Assembly: GCA_017435565.1 (NCBI GenBank)
Contig: JAFSEU010000028.1
Span: 61,045 to 125,044, forward strand
Direction of reading: 5' to 3'
Length of the DNA: 64,000 bases
Source: Oscillospiraceae bacterium
Lineage (GTDB): Bacteria; Bacillota; Clostridia; Oscillospirales; Ruminococcaceae
A model generated the notes under the pieces. That model saw only the letters and a program-made list of their open reading frames with translations, had not been told where the DNA came from and searched no databases. Positions 36,859 to 47,387 of the stretch are shown one piece after another. The first letter of the stretch is position 1, and each line of letters starts with the position of its first letter. A program made the position numbers and the translations under genes.

Positions 36859-37662
36859 TTAAAATTCGATTTTTCCATAAAGACCGGCATTGAGATTGTC
36901 CTCCGGCTTGGGACGCTTATAGTCTTTTTCAAAGCTTGTTTTCAAATCAAGCGACTTAGGTTCAAAATTTTCCTTGCGCTTTTTATCCTTTGAATCACGG
37001 TTGAAATTGCGGTTTCTGCCGTTATCACTTCTTCTGTTTCCTGAACGCTTGGGATTATCTGAAGCGATTATAACCTTTCTGTAAGGCTCCTCACCGATAG
37101 AACGCGAATTTACACCTTCAATTTCGGAAACAGCGGAATGGATGATTCTGCGCTCGTAAGGATTCATAGGCTCAAGAGTTGCGGAATAACCGGTTTTAAG
37201 AACATTTTTTGCAATCTTGTTGGCAAGCTCAATAAGAATATTCTTTCTCTTTTCACGGTAGCCTCTGCTGTCAACAGTAATTCGGTAATAATCCTTCTGT
37301 CCCTTGTTGCAGACCATTGAAGCAAGATACTGAATAGCATCGAGAGTATCTCCGCGCTTTCCGATAATAGTTCCTGCATTTTCACCATCAAGAGTAATTA
37401 CAGCGCCTTCTTCATTTTCTTCAATCTCAGCAGTCATTTCAAGGCCCATTTTTTCGGTAATGGAAAGAATATAATCTCTTGCAATTTCTGCTCTTGAAGG
37501 TTCAAAGCTTGCTTCAAGCTTCGCAATGCCTTTCATTCCGAACAGACCTTTTTTCGGTTCTTCAATAATGTTAAAGACAATTCTTTCTTCGCTGACGCCA
37601 AATTCAGCTACTGCGGCCTGTTTTGCTTCTTCGACGGTTTTGGCTTCAAAAATTTTAACCAT
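36859..37662 (-). CDS. jag: RNA-binding protein Jag (KhpB)
   Basis: A 267-residue protein: Jag-N domain (about 1-50, with FGVSEERI and PKKGLFGM), a KH domain with the GKRGDTLDAIQYL loop (about 98-112), an R3H domain with NPYERRIIHSAV (about 168-180), and a 60-residue basic, Asn/Arg/Lys-rich C-terminal tail (RSGNRRSDNGRNRN and so on) not part of the usual family. KhpB with KhpA binds many RNAs and affects cell division and wall synthesis. Start: ATG at 37662 with AGGAG 9 bases upstream; an ATG at 37671 touches the SD. Confidence 0.93.
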   Translation of the reverse strand: MVKIFEAKTVEEAKQAAVAEFGVSEERIVFNIIEEPKKGLFGMKGIAKLEASFEPSRAEIARDYILSITEKMGLEMTAEIEENEEGAVITLDGENAGTIIGKRGDTLDAIQYLASMVCNKGQKDYYRITVDSRGYREKRKNILIELANKIAKNVLKTGYSATLEPMNPYERRIIHSAVSEIEGVNSRSIGEEPYRKVIIASDNPKRSGNRRSDNGRNRNFNRDSKDKKRKENFEPKSLDLKTSFEKDYKRPKPEDNLNAGLYGKIEF

Positions 37663-37719
37663 AGCTTTCATCTCCTATATATATTTCACTTGCCGAGCAA
37701 ATGAATAAAAATACAAAAA

Positions 37720-38904
37720 TTAATCTTCTTCGTAATCGTCGCCGTATTTCTCAGCCATACGCTTTCTGGCATCATTTATAAGCTTTCTGTTATATGCCTG
37801 CAATTCAGAACGTGACATTTTCTTTTCATCATCGCCCAAATTTCTGTTTGAAGAAACACCATTCTGTGCCTCAAGCAGTTTGCGCTGTTCTTCAAGCATT
37901 GCTTCAAATCTGCTGGGCTTTTTATTCTTTGCCTTGATTTTATCTTTTTCTATAATTACATCAATACGCTTGGGAGTATAATAAACATAAAGGAAAATTG
38001 TTATGAGGAAAGAGAAAAGTGACGAGCAAAGCCAATAAAAACCTACACCGGCGGGGAAGGTGAGTGCAAGATATACAGAGAAAAGGGGCATTGTGTAAAG
38101 CATTACGTTCATACAGCCCATTCCCTGCATTGCATCAGGATTGTTCTTCTTCTGACGATGCTGAGTATAAAGAGTCATAACAATCTGCACAAGTCCGGAA
38201 AGAATCGGAATCATAGCAAGAGCTATCGCTGCGGCGTTCCAACTTTCGGGCTTGAAGGTAGGAGTCTGACTCAGATCTATTCCTAAAAATGTGTTTGTTG
38301 TGCCGAATTCATTAACCTTTGTGAAAAACTCGGCAAATTTTTCTCCGAAAATACTGTTGCAAAGTTCTTCATTATTTGAAAGCTTTATAAGCTCAAGCTC
38401 AGGACGGTTTTTAAGATTGGAAGCTGAAATTCCGAATTTTTCAAGCTCGTCGGCATATTGCGCAAGATTTGCGTCATAACCCGATTTTCCTTCCTTGATA
38501 AATACTGTGGAAAGAATCTCGGTAGCTTCGCTTATAAGTGTTTTTGAAAGCTTTACGATATGTGTAAGCGGTCTGTATACAACATCGAGAACGCCGAAAA
38601 GAATCGGAAACTGGATAAGAAGAGTTGTACAACCCGAAAATTGGTTATAGCCTTCTTCTTTATAAAGCTTCTGCTGTTCTTCAAGAAGCTTTTCCTGGTT
38701 ATTCGCATATTGTTTTCTGAGCTGATTAAGCTTGGGTGTAAGCTTTGACATTTTTGCAGAGCTTATATGTGATTTTCTCGTCCAGTAATACATAATAAGC
38801 TTTGTAAATATTGTAAAAAGTACAATCGAAAGTCCGTAATTTCCGCAAAAATTATAAATCACTCGCATTACGGGCCCTAATATTGAACCAAACAGCTTTT
38901 CCAA
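37720..38904 (-). CDS. yidC: Membrane protein insertase YidC (SpoIIIJ/OxaA family)
   Basis: A 394-residue insertase. N-terminal helix MRVIYNFCGNYGLSIVLFTIF, a cytoplasmic helical hairpin region (SAKMSKLTPKLNQLRKQYAN), then QFPILFGVLDVVYRPL and further helices, and a Lys-rich cytoplasmic tail that can bind ribosomes. There is no lipoprotein signal, unlike Bacillus SpoIIIJ. Between helices 2 and 3 there is a large polar insert (about residues 120-205) that is longer than in Bacillus YidC. Location next to jag, yidD and rnpA is canonical. Confidence 0.95.
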   Translation of the reverse strand: MEKLFGSILGPVMRVIYNFCGNYGLSIVLFTIFTKLIMYYWTRKSHISSAKMSKLTPKLNQLRKQYANNQEKLLEEQQKLYKEEGYNQFSGCTTLLIQFPILFGVLDVVYRPLTHIVKLSKTLISEATEILSTVFIKEGKSGYDANLAQYADELEKFGISASNLKNRPELELIKLSNNEELCNSIFGEKFAEFFTKVNEFGTTNTFLGIDLSQTPTFKPESWNAAAIALAMIPILSGLVQIVMTLYTQHRQKKNNPDAMQGMGCMNVMLYTMPLFSVYLALTFPAGVGFYWLCSSLFSFLITIFLYVYYTPKRIDVIIEKDKIKAKNKKPSRFEAMLEEQRKLLEAQNGVSSNRNLGDDEKKMSRSELQAYNRKLINDARKRMAEKYGDDYEED

Positions 38905-38930
38905 ATATATTTCCTCTCAATCGTTCCTAA

Positions 38931-39182
38931 TTATTTTTTATTTTTCTTCTTTGAAAAAAATGAAAATTCCTGCGGCACCGGGTCAAATCCGCCCGGAAAA
39001 AAAGGATTACACTTAAAAAAACGTTTTACCGCAAGATATAATCCCTTAAATGCACCGAACCTTTCAATCGCCTCATATGCATAAGCAGAGCAGCTTGGAT
39101 AAAACCTGCAGGTCGGATACATTTTCAAAGATGAAATATTTTTCCGATAAAAATTTATTAAACACAAAAAAATTTTTTTCAT
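38931..39182 (-). CDS. yidD: Membrane protein insertion efficiency factor YidD
   Basis: An 83-residue protein with the typical [20 protein letters not shown] and [13 protein letters not shown] core, then [12 protein letters not shown] and a short Lys tail. It binds the inner face of the membrane through an amphipathic helix and aids YidC-dependent insertion. The ATG overlaps the last base of the rnpA stop (TAATG). Confidence 0.95.
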   Translation of the reverse strand: MKKIFLCLINFYRKNISSLKMYPTCRFYPSCSAYAYEAIERFGAFKGLYLAVKRFFKCNPFFPGGFDPVPQEFSFFSKKKNKK

Positions 39183-39520
39183 TATATTTCTTTTTCAAGG
39201 GCGCAAATAAGCGTATTTTTCAGATATTCACTGAAAATCTGTGATTTGATATTGCAGATGCTGCTTCTTGCTACAATAACAATATCAAAGCCAATCGGAA
39301 GCTTCAATTCATTTTCACGGTAAGCCTGCCTGATTATACGCTTTGCCCTGTTTCTGCATACAGAATTTCCGACCTTTTTTCCGGCTGTAATTCCCAAGCG
39401 GTTAAAAGGACATTTGTTCTTTCTGTAATAAATAACGGCATTATCCGAAAAAAGTTTCTTTCCCTTTCTGTAAAGATAAAGAAACGAAGAATTGTCGTTT
39501 ATAATTTCTGTATAATACAT
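39182..39520 (-). CDS. rnpA: Ribonuclease P protein component
   Basis: A 112-residue basic protein with the RnpA signature [13 protein letters not shown] near residue 60 and [18 protein letters not shown] before it. It is the protein cofactor of RNase P in tRNA 5' processing. The order rpmH-rnpA-yidD-yidC-jag is universal in Firmicutes. Confidence 0.95.
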   Translation of the reverse strand: MYYTEIINDNSSFLYLYRKGKKLFSDNAVIYYRKNKCPFNRLGITAGKKVGNSVCRNRAKRIIRQAYRENELKLPIGFDIVIVARSSICNIKSQIFSEYLKNTLICALEKEI

Positions 39521-39560
39521 AATTTACTGTTCGACTTATTTATTCCTAAAATACAAGAAA

Positions 39561-39585
39561 AGACCACATTAAAATTATGTGGTCT
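39561..39585 (-). terminator. Stem-loop between rpmH and rnpA
   Basis: AGACCACAT (39561-39569) pairs with ATGTGGTCT (39577-39585), followed on the minus strand by TTTCTTGTATT. Likely a partial terminator (attenuator) that gives more rpmH than rnpA mRNA. Confidence 0.7.
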
Positions 39586-39601
39586 GCTCCCTCAGAAAAA
39601 A

Positions 39602-39736
39602 TCAATAACTAAGTCTTGCTCTGTTCTTTGCTCTTCTGCGTGCGAGAACCTTTCTGCCATTCTTAGTAGACATTCTCTTCATAAATCCGTGTTCTTTTTT
39701 TCTCTGGAGCTTCTTAGGCTGATATGTTCTTTTCAT
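39602..39736 (-). CDS. rpmH: 50S ribosomal protein L34
   Basis: A 44-residue, very basic protein, with the standard L34 sequence: [20 protein letters not shown], then [20 protein letters not shown]. Start ATG at 39736 with a GGAGG-type SD upstream (GGGAGG), stop TGA at 39604-39602. First gene of the rpmH-rnpA-yidD-yidC-jag unit, divergent from dnaA. Confidence 0.98.
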   Translation of the reverse strand: MKRTYQPKKLQRKKEHGFMKRMSTKNGRKVLARRRAKNRARLSY

Positions 39737-39837
39737 AGGTTTTTTCCTCCCTTAAAATAATCCTAAAAAAAATAATCGGTATATGTGAAAATATAAATAT
39801 AACAAAAATATATAAATCCATAACCCTGCAATAATAC

Positions 39838-39866
39838 AGTATATAATAAACGACTATTTCTGTCAA
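39838..39866 (-). promoter_or_regulatory. Sigma-A promoter of rpmH
   Basis: Minus strand: TTGACA (39866-39861), 17-base spacer, TATACT (39843-39838), about 100 bases before the rpmH start. Confidence 0.85.
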
Positions 39867-40080
39867 GTATTTTTTTCAAAAATTCACAATTGCAACATTT
39901 ATAATATTTTTTTCACACTCCATTTTCATCATATTCTACAAAAAAATCCTTTAATATCGGCAACAAAAGCCTGATAACACTCGTTGTATATATACATACC
40001 ATTATAAATATGCTCAAAAAATGCGTAAAATTCTTTTGCATTTTTTATGTTTTCAAATGCAAAATTTAAGTTGAAAAAGC

Positions 40081-40109
40081 TTGTAAAATTACAGATTATA
40101 TGATATAAT
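40081..40109 (+). promoter_or_regulatory. Sigma-A promoter of dnaA
   Basis: TTGTAA (40081-40086), 17-base spacer, TATAAT (40104-40109), 83 bases before the dnaA start. A DnaA-box-like TTTTCAACT (minus strand, 40077-40069) abuts the -35 element and could mediate autoregulation. Confidence 0.75.
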
Positions 40110-40192
40110 GTTATGTGTGTCGGATTAGCTTTAAATCAAATCGATTTATATATATTTTCCGTTTAAATTTTTCAGAAAGGAATTATAAAAAT

Positions 40193-41548
40193 ATGGATTC
40201 TTTTACGGATTTATTTGAAGCCGTCAAAACATATTGCCGCGAAGTAGGCGGAGTCGGCGATGTCGCTATGAAATTATGGATAAATTCCTTAGAGCCTGTT
40301 GAATTCAAGAATAATACCGCAGTTTTTATGGTTCAGTCGGAATTTCAGAAAACAATTACTCTCAACAACTACGAAAAGCTCCTTCTTGACGCTTTCAGTT
40401 CAACTTTAGGCTTTGATGTTGATATAAAAATTATTATTGAGGACGAACAGGAGCCAAGCGAGCCCGTTGATATCGACGCTATCGATATACGCAACAGCGA
40501 GCTTGAGCAAAGCTATGAATATGCAAATTATGATTATACCTTCGACACCTTCATTGTCGGCAGGTCTAATGAATTTGCTTATGCTGCATGTACTGCCGTT
40601 GCTAAGGATATGAGCAACAAGGATTATAATCCTTTGTTCATTTACGGGCCTTCCGGCTTGGGAAAAACCCATCTTCTTACAGCAATTATGAATGAAAGTA
40701 AGAAGAAAAATCCTGATATGAATATTATTTTCGTCACTGCCGAGGCTTTTGCAAACGAGCTTATCAGTGCAATTCAGGCAAAGAATACCGCCCCTATCAG
40801 AGAAAAATTCAGAAAATGTGACCTTTTGCTGCTTGATGACGTTCAGTTCCTCGCAGGAAGAGAAAGCACACAGACCGAATTTTTTCATACCTTCAACGAC
40901 CTTTATCAGGCAAATAAACAGATCGTTCTTACATCGGACAGGCCTCCGAAGGATATCAAAACCCTTTCCGATCGTCTGCGCAACCGTTTTGAATCGGGTA
41001 TTATTGCAGACATCTCAATTCCTGATTTTGAAACCAGAATTGCAATTATAAAACGCAAGGCTGAACTACTTGACATAAAAATTCCCAATGATGTTGCGGA
41101 ATTTATTGCAAACAGACTCAAGTCAAATATAAGACAGCTTGAAGGTGCCGTCAAAAAACTAAAAGCTTTAAAGCATCTTGCAGGCAGTCCGCCTTCAATG
41201 GCAATGGCTCAGAGCGTTATCAGAGATATTCTCAACGACGACCAGCCGATTCCGATTACGGTTGAAAAAATCATAGGCGAGGTCGCAAATATATATGGCG
41301 TTACTCCTGACGATATCCGTTCTAACAAACGTTCATCCCAGGTTTCAACCGCACGAAAGGTAGCAATTTATGTCGTGCGTGAAATTACACAGATGTCGCT
41401 TGCATGCATCGGTACCGAATTCGGCGGAAGAGATCATTCAACAATGGTTTATGCAATAAACAGCATTGAAACAAACCTCAGTAAGGACGCCCATTTGAAG
41501 GAAATTGTCGATGATATTATCAAGAATATCAGGGATAAGAACAGATAA
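40193..41548 (+). CDS. dnaA: Chromosomal replication initiator DnaA
   Basis: A 451-residue initiator. Domain I (about 1-85), a short acidic linker, AAA+ domain III with GPSGLGKTHLL (Walker A), LLLLDDVQFLAG (Walker B) and LSDRLRNRFESG, and DNA-binding domain IV with FGGRDHSTMVYAI near the C-terminus. The usual DHTT signature reads DHST here. Start ATG at 40193 with AAAGGA at 10 bases; the frame is open further upstream, but that part holds the leader. Domain II is short, as in several Clostridia. Confidence 0.97.
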   Translation: MDSFTDLFEAVKTYCREVGGVGDVAMKLWINSLEPVEFKNNTAVFMVQSEFQKTITLNNYEKLLLDAFSSTLGFDVDIKIIIEDEQEPSEPVDIDAIDIRNSELEQSYEYANYDYTFDTFIVGRSNEFAYAACTAVAKDMSNKDYNPLFIYGPSGLGKTHLLTAIMNESKKKNPDMNIIFVTAEAFANELISAIQAKNTAPIREKFRKCDLLLLDDVQFLAGRESTQTEFFHTFNDLYQANKQIVLTSDRPPKDIKTLSDRLRNRFESGIIADISIPDFETRIAIIKRKAELLDIKIPNDVAEFIANRLKSNIRQLEGAVKKLKALKHLAGSPPSMAMAQSVIRDILNDDQPIPITVEKIIGEVANIYGVTPDDIRSNKRSSQVSTARKVAIYVVREITQMSLACIGTEFGGRDHSTMVYAINSIETNLSKDAHLKEIVDDIIKNIRDKNR

Positions 41549-41910
41549 AATTTCAACACCTGATTTTTTTGTTTTCCTTTTAATTTCGGTATTTTTATTG
41601 TTTTTCAACTGCATTTTGTTTTTTCAACATTAACAGCACTGTTTAAAAAACACATATTCAACAAAGTTTTCCTGAAGTTTTTAAAACTTGTCCCGAAAGT
41701 TTCAACCTTTTCAAGATTAAATTCTTAAATATAAAACTTTTAAACCTTTCAAGAATTTGCAAACTGATGCAGTGTTTAAAAATATTTCCCGATTTTAAAT
41801 GGAAAAATACCTCTTTCAAAATTATAAACACTACTACTACTGCTACTACTAAATAATATATATTATATATTATATTATCATAATAATATTTTTTTGGAGA
41901 ACAGAGCACT
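41549..41910. other. oriC: dnaA-dnaN intergenic region with DnaA boxes, DnaA-trio and unwinding element
   Basis: A 362-base non-coding, AT-rich region. In order: five same-strand TTCAAC boxes (41550-41707); TTATAAACA (41822-41830); seven CTA-type triplets, one being CTG (41831-41851); then an almost pure A/T stretch (41852-41895) before the dnaN SD. The layout box - CTA repeat - AT-rich unwinding element, pointing to dnaN, is that of the Firmicute basal unwinding system (DnaA-trio). Origin function is inferred from context; the DNA pattern is seen directly. Confidence 0.85.
41550..41707 (+). repeat. Array of five non-consensus DnaA-box-like sites
   Basis: ATTTCAACA (41550-41558), TTTTCAACT (41602-41610), TTTTCAACA (41621-41629), TATTCAACA (41655-41663), GTTTCAACC (41699-41707), all in the same orientation, sharing TTCAAC. 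Compared with TTATCCACA, all have A in place of C at position 6. No exact TTATCCACA is present in the region. Confidence 0.6.
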
Positions 41911-43017
41911 ATGAGATTTGAATGTGAAAAACAAAGCTTATATGAAGCCTTGAGCAATGTTTCAAGAGCTGTCGGCCAGAAGACAAGCATTGAAGCACTT
42001 GAAGGTATTAAAATCAAGGTTTCGGAAAATATTCTTGAATTTACTGGATATGACCTTAATCTCGGCATAAAAAAGGAAATTGAAGCTGTAACAAACGGCT
42101 GCGGTGAATTTGTTGTTTCCAGCGGTATTTTTAATGAAATTGTCAGAAAAATGCCTGAAAGTATGGTCTATGTTGATATTGACGATAATCTCAACGTAAA
42201 TATCAAAAGCGGCGTTACAGAATATAATATTTCTGCAATTTCAGCACAGGAATATCCCGATATTCCTGTAATAGACAGGGCTGATTTTATAAAGCTTCCT
42301 CAGCATGTACTGAAGAATATGATAAAGCAGACTATTTTTGCCGTTTCGACCGATACCAAAAAGCCGATACTTACAGGTGAGCTTTTCGATATTGCTGACA
42401 GCTTATTCAATATGGTTGCAATTGATAACTATAAGCTTGCACTCAGAACCGAAGGCATAAATGCCGACAAGGATTATAAATTTGTAGTGCCTTCAAAAGC
42501 TCTTTCTGAAGTTGAAAAGCTGCTTGATGAAGCTTCAAAGGAAGATTGTGTGATTTATGTCGGCAAAAAGCATATTATTTTTGAAATTAACGGTTACAGC
42601 GTAATTTCAAGATTGCTTGAGGGTGAATTCTATAACTATAAAGTAAGTATTCCAAAAAACTTTTCAACAGAAGTTGTTATAAAAGTTAAAAGTCTGATTG
42701 ATATGCTTGACAGATGCGGTCTTATTATCAGCGAAAAACACAAAGCACCCGTAAGATGCAAGTTTTCAAACGGAAGCCTTTCACTTAACTGCAAGACCAG
42801 CGTCGGAAAATTTTCAGATGAAATGGAAATTGATCTTTCCGGAAATTGCTTTGAAATCGGATTTAACAACAGATATCTTTTAGAGGCTTTGCGTGCCTGT
42901 GAAAGCGACAAAGTAAAATTGCAGATGAATGGTCCTTTAAGCCCTATAAAAATTGTTCCTGCTGATGGCGACAGCTTTACTTTCCTTGTGCTTCCTGTTC
43001 AGCTTTCATCAAACTGA
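41911..43017 (+). CDS. dnaN: DNA polymerase III beta sliding clamp
   Basis: A 368-residue protein made of three repeated clamp domains, starting MRFECEKQSLYEALSNVSRAV and ending in the conserved PIKIVPADGDSFTFLVLPVQL, which shapes the binding pocket for clamp partners. It encircles DNA as a dimer and tethers the polymerase. GGAGA is 11 bases before the ATG, right after the origin AT stretch. Heads the dnaN-rlbA-recF-remB-gyrB series. Confidence 0.97.
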   Translation: MRFECEKQSLYEALSNVSRAVGQKTSIEALEGIKIKVSENILEFTGYDLNLGIKKEIEAVTNGCGEFVVSSGIFNEIVRKMPESMVYVDIDDNLNVNIKSGVTEYNISAISAQEYPDIPVIDRADFIKLPQHVLKNMIKQTIFAVSTDTKKPILTGELFDIADSLFNMVAIDNYKLALRTEGINADKDYKFVVPSKALSEVEKLLDEASKEDCVIYVGKKHIIFEINGYSVISRLLEGEFYNYKVSIPKNFSTEVVIKVKSLIDMLDRCGLIISEKHKAPVRCKFSNGSLSLNCKTSVGKFSDEMEIDLSGNCFEIGFNNRYLLEALRACESDKVKLQMNGPLSPIKIVPADGDSFTFLVLPVQLSSN

Positions 43018-43035
43018 GTTTAAGGTTTATTTTAT

Positions 43036-43254
43036 ATGGAAAAAGAAATAATTAAAATCAATACTGAATATATCAAGCTTGACCAGCTTCTGAAATTTTC
43101 TGGTATTGCCGATACCGGTGGAATGGCAAAGGATATTATTCTTTGCGGTGATATTAAAGTAAACGGTGAAACTGTTTTGCAAAGAGGAAAAAAAATCAGA
43201 AGCGGTGATGAAGTAAACGTCGGAAATCAGGTTATTTTACAAATAACCGACTGA
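43036..43254 (+). CDS. rlbA: S4-domain RNA-binding protein (YaaA/RlbA type)
   Basis: A 72-residue S4 domain: EYIKLDQLLKFSGIADTGGMAK, then VKVNGE-like VNGETVLQRGKKIRSGDEV. The protein is conserved between dnaN and recF in Firmicutes; in Bacillus it has been linked to ribosome assembly. 18 bases after dnaN and 7 before recF, so in one operon. Confidence 0.93.
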   Translation: MEKEIIKINTEYIKLDQLLKFSGIADTGGMAKDIILCGDIKVNGETVLQRGKKIRSGDEVNVGNQVILQITD

Positions 43255-43261
43255 TTATTCT

Positions 43262-44371
43262 ATGCAGATTACAAGAATCAAAGCCGAGAATTTCAGAAAT
43301 CTTGAAAGTGTGGAAATTTTTCCTGACAAGAGATTGAATATTATTACCGGCAAAAATGCACAGGGAAAAACCAACCTTTTAGAAGCAATCTGGCTTTTTA
43401 CCGGCTGCAGAAGCTTTCGGGGCAGTAAGGAAAAGGATAACATTAAACTGGGCTGTGAGTTTTCAAATGCCGAAATTGATGTAAATTCGCAGAATCGTGT
43501 CAATAAATTTTCATATAAGGTGAAAAAAGGCGCAATTAAAGAGAAAAAAGTCAAAATAAACGGCGTTGAGATTACAAAAAATTCCCAGCTTTTTGAGCGG
43601 TTTATGTGTATAATATTTACACCGGAGGATTTAGAGCTTTCAAAAGGCTCGCCGGATAAGCGGCGTAATTTTCTTGACTTGGGAATTTCGCAGATAAAGC
43701 CTAAATATATCGGTGCAATAAATCGTTATTCAAAAATATTGGCACAGCGCAATAGTATGTTGAAAAATCATTATGATAACAGCAGCTATGACTTTGAAAT
43801 ATGGGATACTCAGCTTTGCAAACTTGGTGCTTATATTTCATTGATGCGGCTTGCCTATGTAAAGCGCTTGCAGATTTTTTGCGAAGAGCTTTATAAAAAA
43901 ATCAGCGGGGGCGAATCTCTCAAAATTTCGCTTAATTCCTGTATATTAAATAATACATCAAGTACAGATGAAAAAGAAATATACGAATTGTATTATAAAA
44001 AAATGCAGGAACACCTGGAAGAAGACAAGCGTTTAGGCTTTACAACCTTTGGTATTCATCGTGATGACCTTATTACAAAAATCAACGGACTCAATTCCCG
44101 TGATTTTGGCTCACAGGGACAAAACCGCAGCATTGCTTTGTGTATGAAAATTGCGCAGGCTTTGATTTTTTCAAAAGAGTGCGGAGAAACTCCGGTTGTT
44201 CTTCTTGATGATGTTTTTTCCGAGCTTGACTCGACAAGAAGAAAATTTATTTTGAATATTGTCGAAGATATGCAGATTTTTATTACAGGCTGTGACGCAA
44301 ACGATATTTTGAAATATAAAAGCGGTAAGATTTTTTATGTCGAAAACGGAAGCTATAAAGCTTTGAAATAA
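43262..44371 (+). CDS. recF: DNA replication and repair protein RecF
   Basis: A 369-residue SMC-like ATPase: Walker A GKNAQGKTNLLEA near residue 30, signature FGSQGQNRSIAL near 280, Walker B VVLLDDVFSELDSTRR near 305. It helps load RecA at single-strand gaps. Length and motifs are standard; ATG with a weak SD just past the rlbA stop. Confidence 0.96.
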   Translation: MQITRIKAENFRNLESVEIFPDKRLNIITGKNAQGKTNLLEAIWLFTGCRSFRGSKEKDNIKLGCEFSNAEIDVNSQNRVNKFSYKVKKGAIKEKKVKINGVEITKNSQLFERFMCIIFTPEDLELSKGSPDKRRNFLDLGISQIKPKYIGAINRYSKILAQRNSMLKNHYDNSSYDFEIWDTQLCKLGAYISLMRLAYVKRLQIFCEELYKKISGGESLKISLNSCILNNTSSTDEKEIYELYYKKMQEHLEEDKRLGFTTFGIHRDDLITKINGLNSRDFGSQGQNRSIALCMKIAQALIFSKECGETPVVLLDDVFSELDSTRRKFILNIVEDMQIFITGCDANDILKYKSGKIFYVENGSYKALK

Positions 44372-44404
44372 TCAAATTTATTTTACAAAAAGTAATATTT
44401 TATT

Positions 44405-44662
44405 ATGTATATACATTTAGGAAATGATATTGCGGTAAATTCAAAGGATATTGTCGGTATTTTTGATTTGGAGAATACCTCTGTCGGTAAAATTACCAGA
44501 GAGTTTTTTAAAAAATCAACAAGAGAAAACAGGATAATAAATGTTTCACTTGATATGCCGAAAAGCTTTGTAATCTGTAAAAAGCAAAACGGAAAAGAGA
44601 TTATTTATATAACTTCGCTTTCGTGCAGTACACTTTTGAAAAGATATAATAAAAATAAATGA
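44405..44662 (+). CDS. remB: Extracellular matrix regulator RemB (DUF370 family)
   Basis: An 85-residue protein with MYIHLGNDIAVNSKDIVGIFDLE and KSFVICKKQNGKEIIYITSLS, matching RemB/YaaB, which lies between recF and gyrB in Bacillus. The related RemA is a DNA-binding activator of biofilm genes; the role of RemB is less clear. The C-terminus is Lys/Asn-rich. Confidence 0.9.
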   Translation: MYIHLGNDIAVNSKDIVGIFDLENTSVGKITREFFKKSTRENRIINVSLDMPKSFVICKKQNGKEIIYITSLSCSTLLKRYNKNK

Positions 44663-46642
<1,980 letters not shown>

Positions 46643-46675
46643 AATATACAATTTGTAATATTAAAGGAATTTTTA

Positions 46676-47353
46676 ATGGAGAGTAAAGATACTTTAGGGC
46701 TTGAAACGTTTGATAATGAAGAGCCTGTAATTGCAAAAGAATACAGCGTTGATATTGAAACATATAAATGCGGGTTTGAAATTTTTCAGAATATGTTTGC
46801 AAAAAAGCGAAATATAATTTTCACTGTTTTGCTGCTGCTTGTTTGCGCTTATAATGTATATCTGATTACAGCTTATCCCGATTATATGTTCACCTGTGTT
46901 TTGATAATTCTTATATGCTTATCGCTTGTTTTCATCATCTGGAACAATGCAAGGCTTTTAAAGAAAAATTTCGGACGCTCGCTTGATGATATCAAAGGCG
47001 ACCTTGAAAAGGACAAATATGAGCTGAAGATTTTTGATACATATTTAAAGCTTGCTTCTGAAATTTATGTTTCTGATGAAGATAAAAAGAATCTTCGTGA
47101 TGTAATGGAAACTGACGAGGCTTATGAAAAAGAGCTTGAAAGCTATATTCATCCGCCTGTGACTGTGATGAATCTTAAAACAGATAATGTAAAGATTATT
47201 GAAAATGAGAATCTTTTTCTTCTTTATGAAAAGAAAACAGTTTTCTATGTAATTCCGAAAAGCATTTTGAGTGAAGAAGAATGCAACAAAGCAAGGGAAA
47301 TTTTCAAGAAAAATCTTGAAGGTCTTTTTAAGGATATTTCAAAAAGCAAATAA
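46676..47353 (+). CDS. YcxB-like two-helix membrane protein
   Basis: A 225-residue protein: acidic N-terminal 35 residues, two membrane helices (about 44-62, IIFTVLLLLVCAYNVYLI, and 70-88, FTCVLIILICLSLVFII), then a cytoplasmic domain whose end (LFLLYEKKTVFYVIPKSIL...EEECNKAREIFKKNL) matches the YcxB C-terminal domain. Function unknown. It is placed between gyrB and gyrA, 33 bases after gyrB and 34 before gyrA, on the same strand and without an intervening promoter that I can see. gyrB and gyrA are usually adjacent in Firmicutes, so this is an insertion into a conserved pair. Confidence 0.8.
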   Translation: MESKDTLGLETFDNEEPVIAKEYSVDIETYKCGFEIFQNMFAKKRNIIFTVLLLLVCAYNVYLITAYPDYMFTCVLIILICLSLVFIIWNNARLLKKNFGRSLDDIKGDLEKDKYELKIFDTYLKLASEIYVSDEDKKNLRDVMETDEAYEKELESYIHPPVTVMNLKTDNVKIIENENLFLLYEKKTVFYVIPKSILSEEECNKAREIFKKNLEGLFKDISKSK

Positions 47354-47387
47354 AACAAAAAAATAATAAAAAGGTTGTGACACAATT

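Larger units (their letters stand above)
39737..40192. other. rpmH-dnaA intergenic region (456 bases)
   Basis: An AT-rich stretch without genes. It holds the rpmH promoter, the dnaA promoter, one match to the relaxed DnaA-box consensus TTWTNCACA (TTTTTCACA, 39909-39917, plus strand), an 8/9 match on the minus strand (ATTTTCACA, 39792-39784), and one TTTTCAACT on the minus strand (40077-40069) just upstream of the dnaA -35. In Bacillus the corresponding region is the upstream half of a bipartite origin. Confidence 0.6.

Noticed and set aside
41781..41800. Noc-binding site (ATTTCCCGGGAAAT)
   Set aside because: Only a half-site (ATTTCCCG) was seen near 41786; not enough to call.
39737..41910. 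Canonical DnaA boxes TTATCCACA
   Set aside because: Looked for on both strands around dnaA; none exact, only relaxed or altered forms as described.
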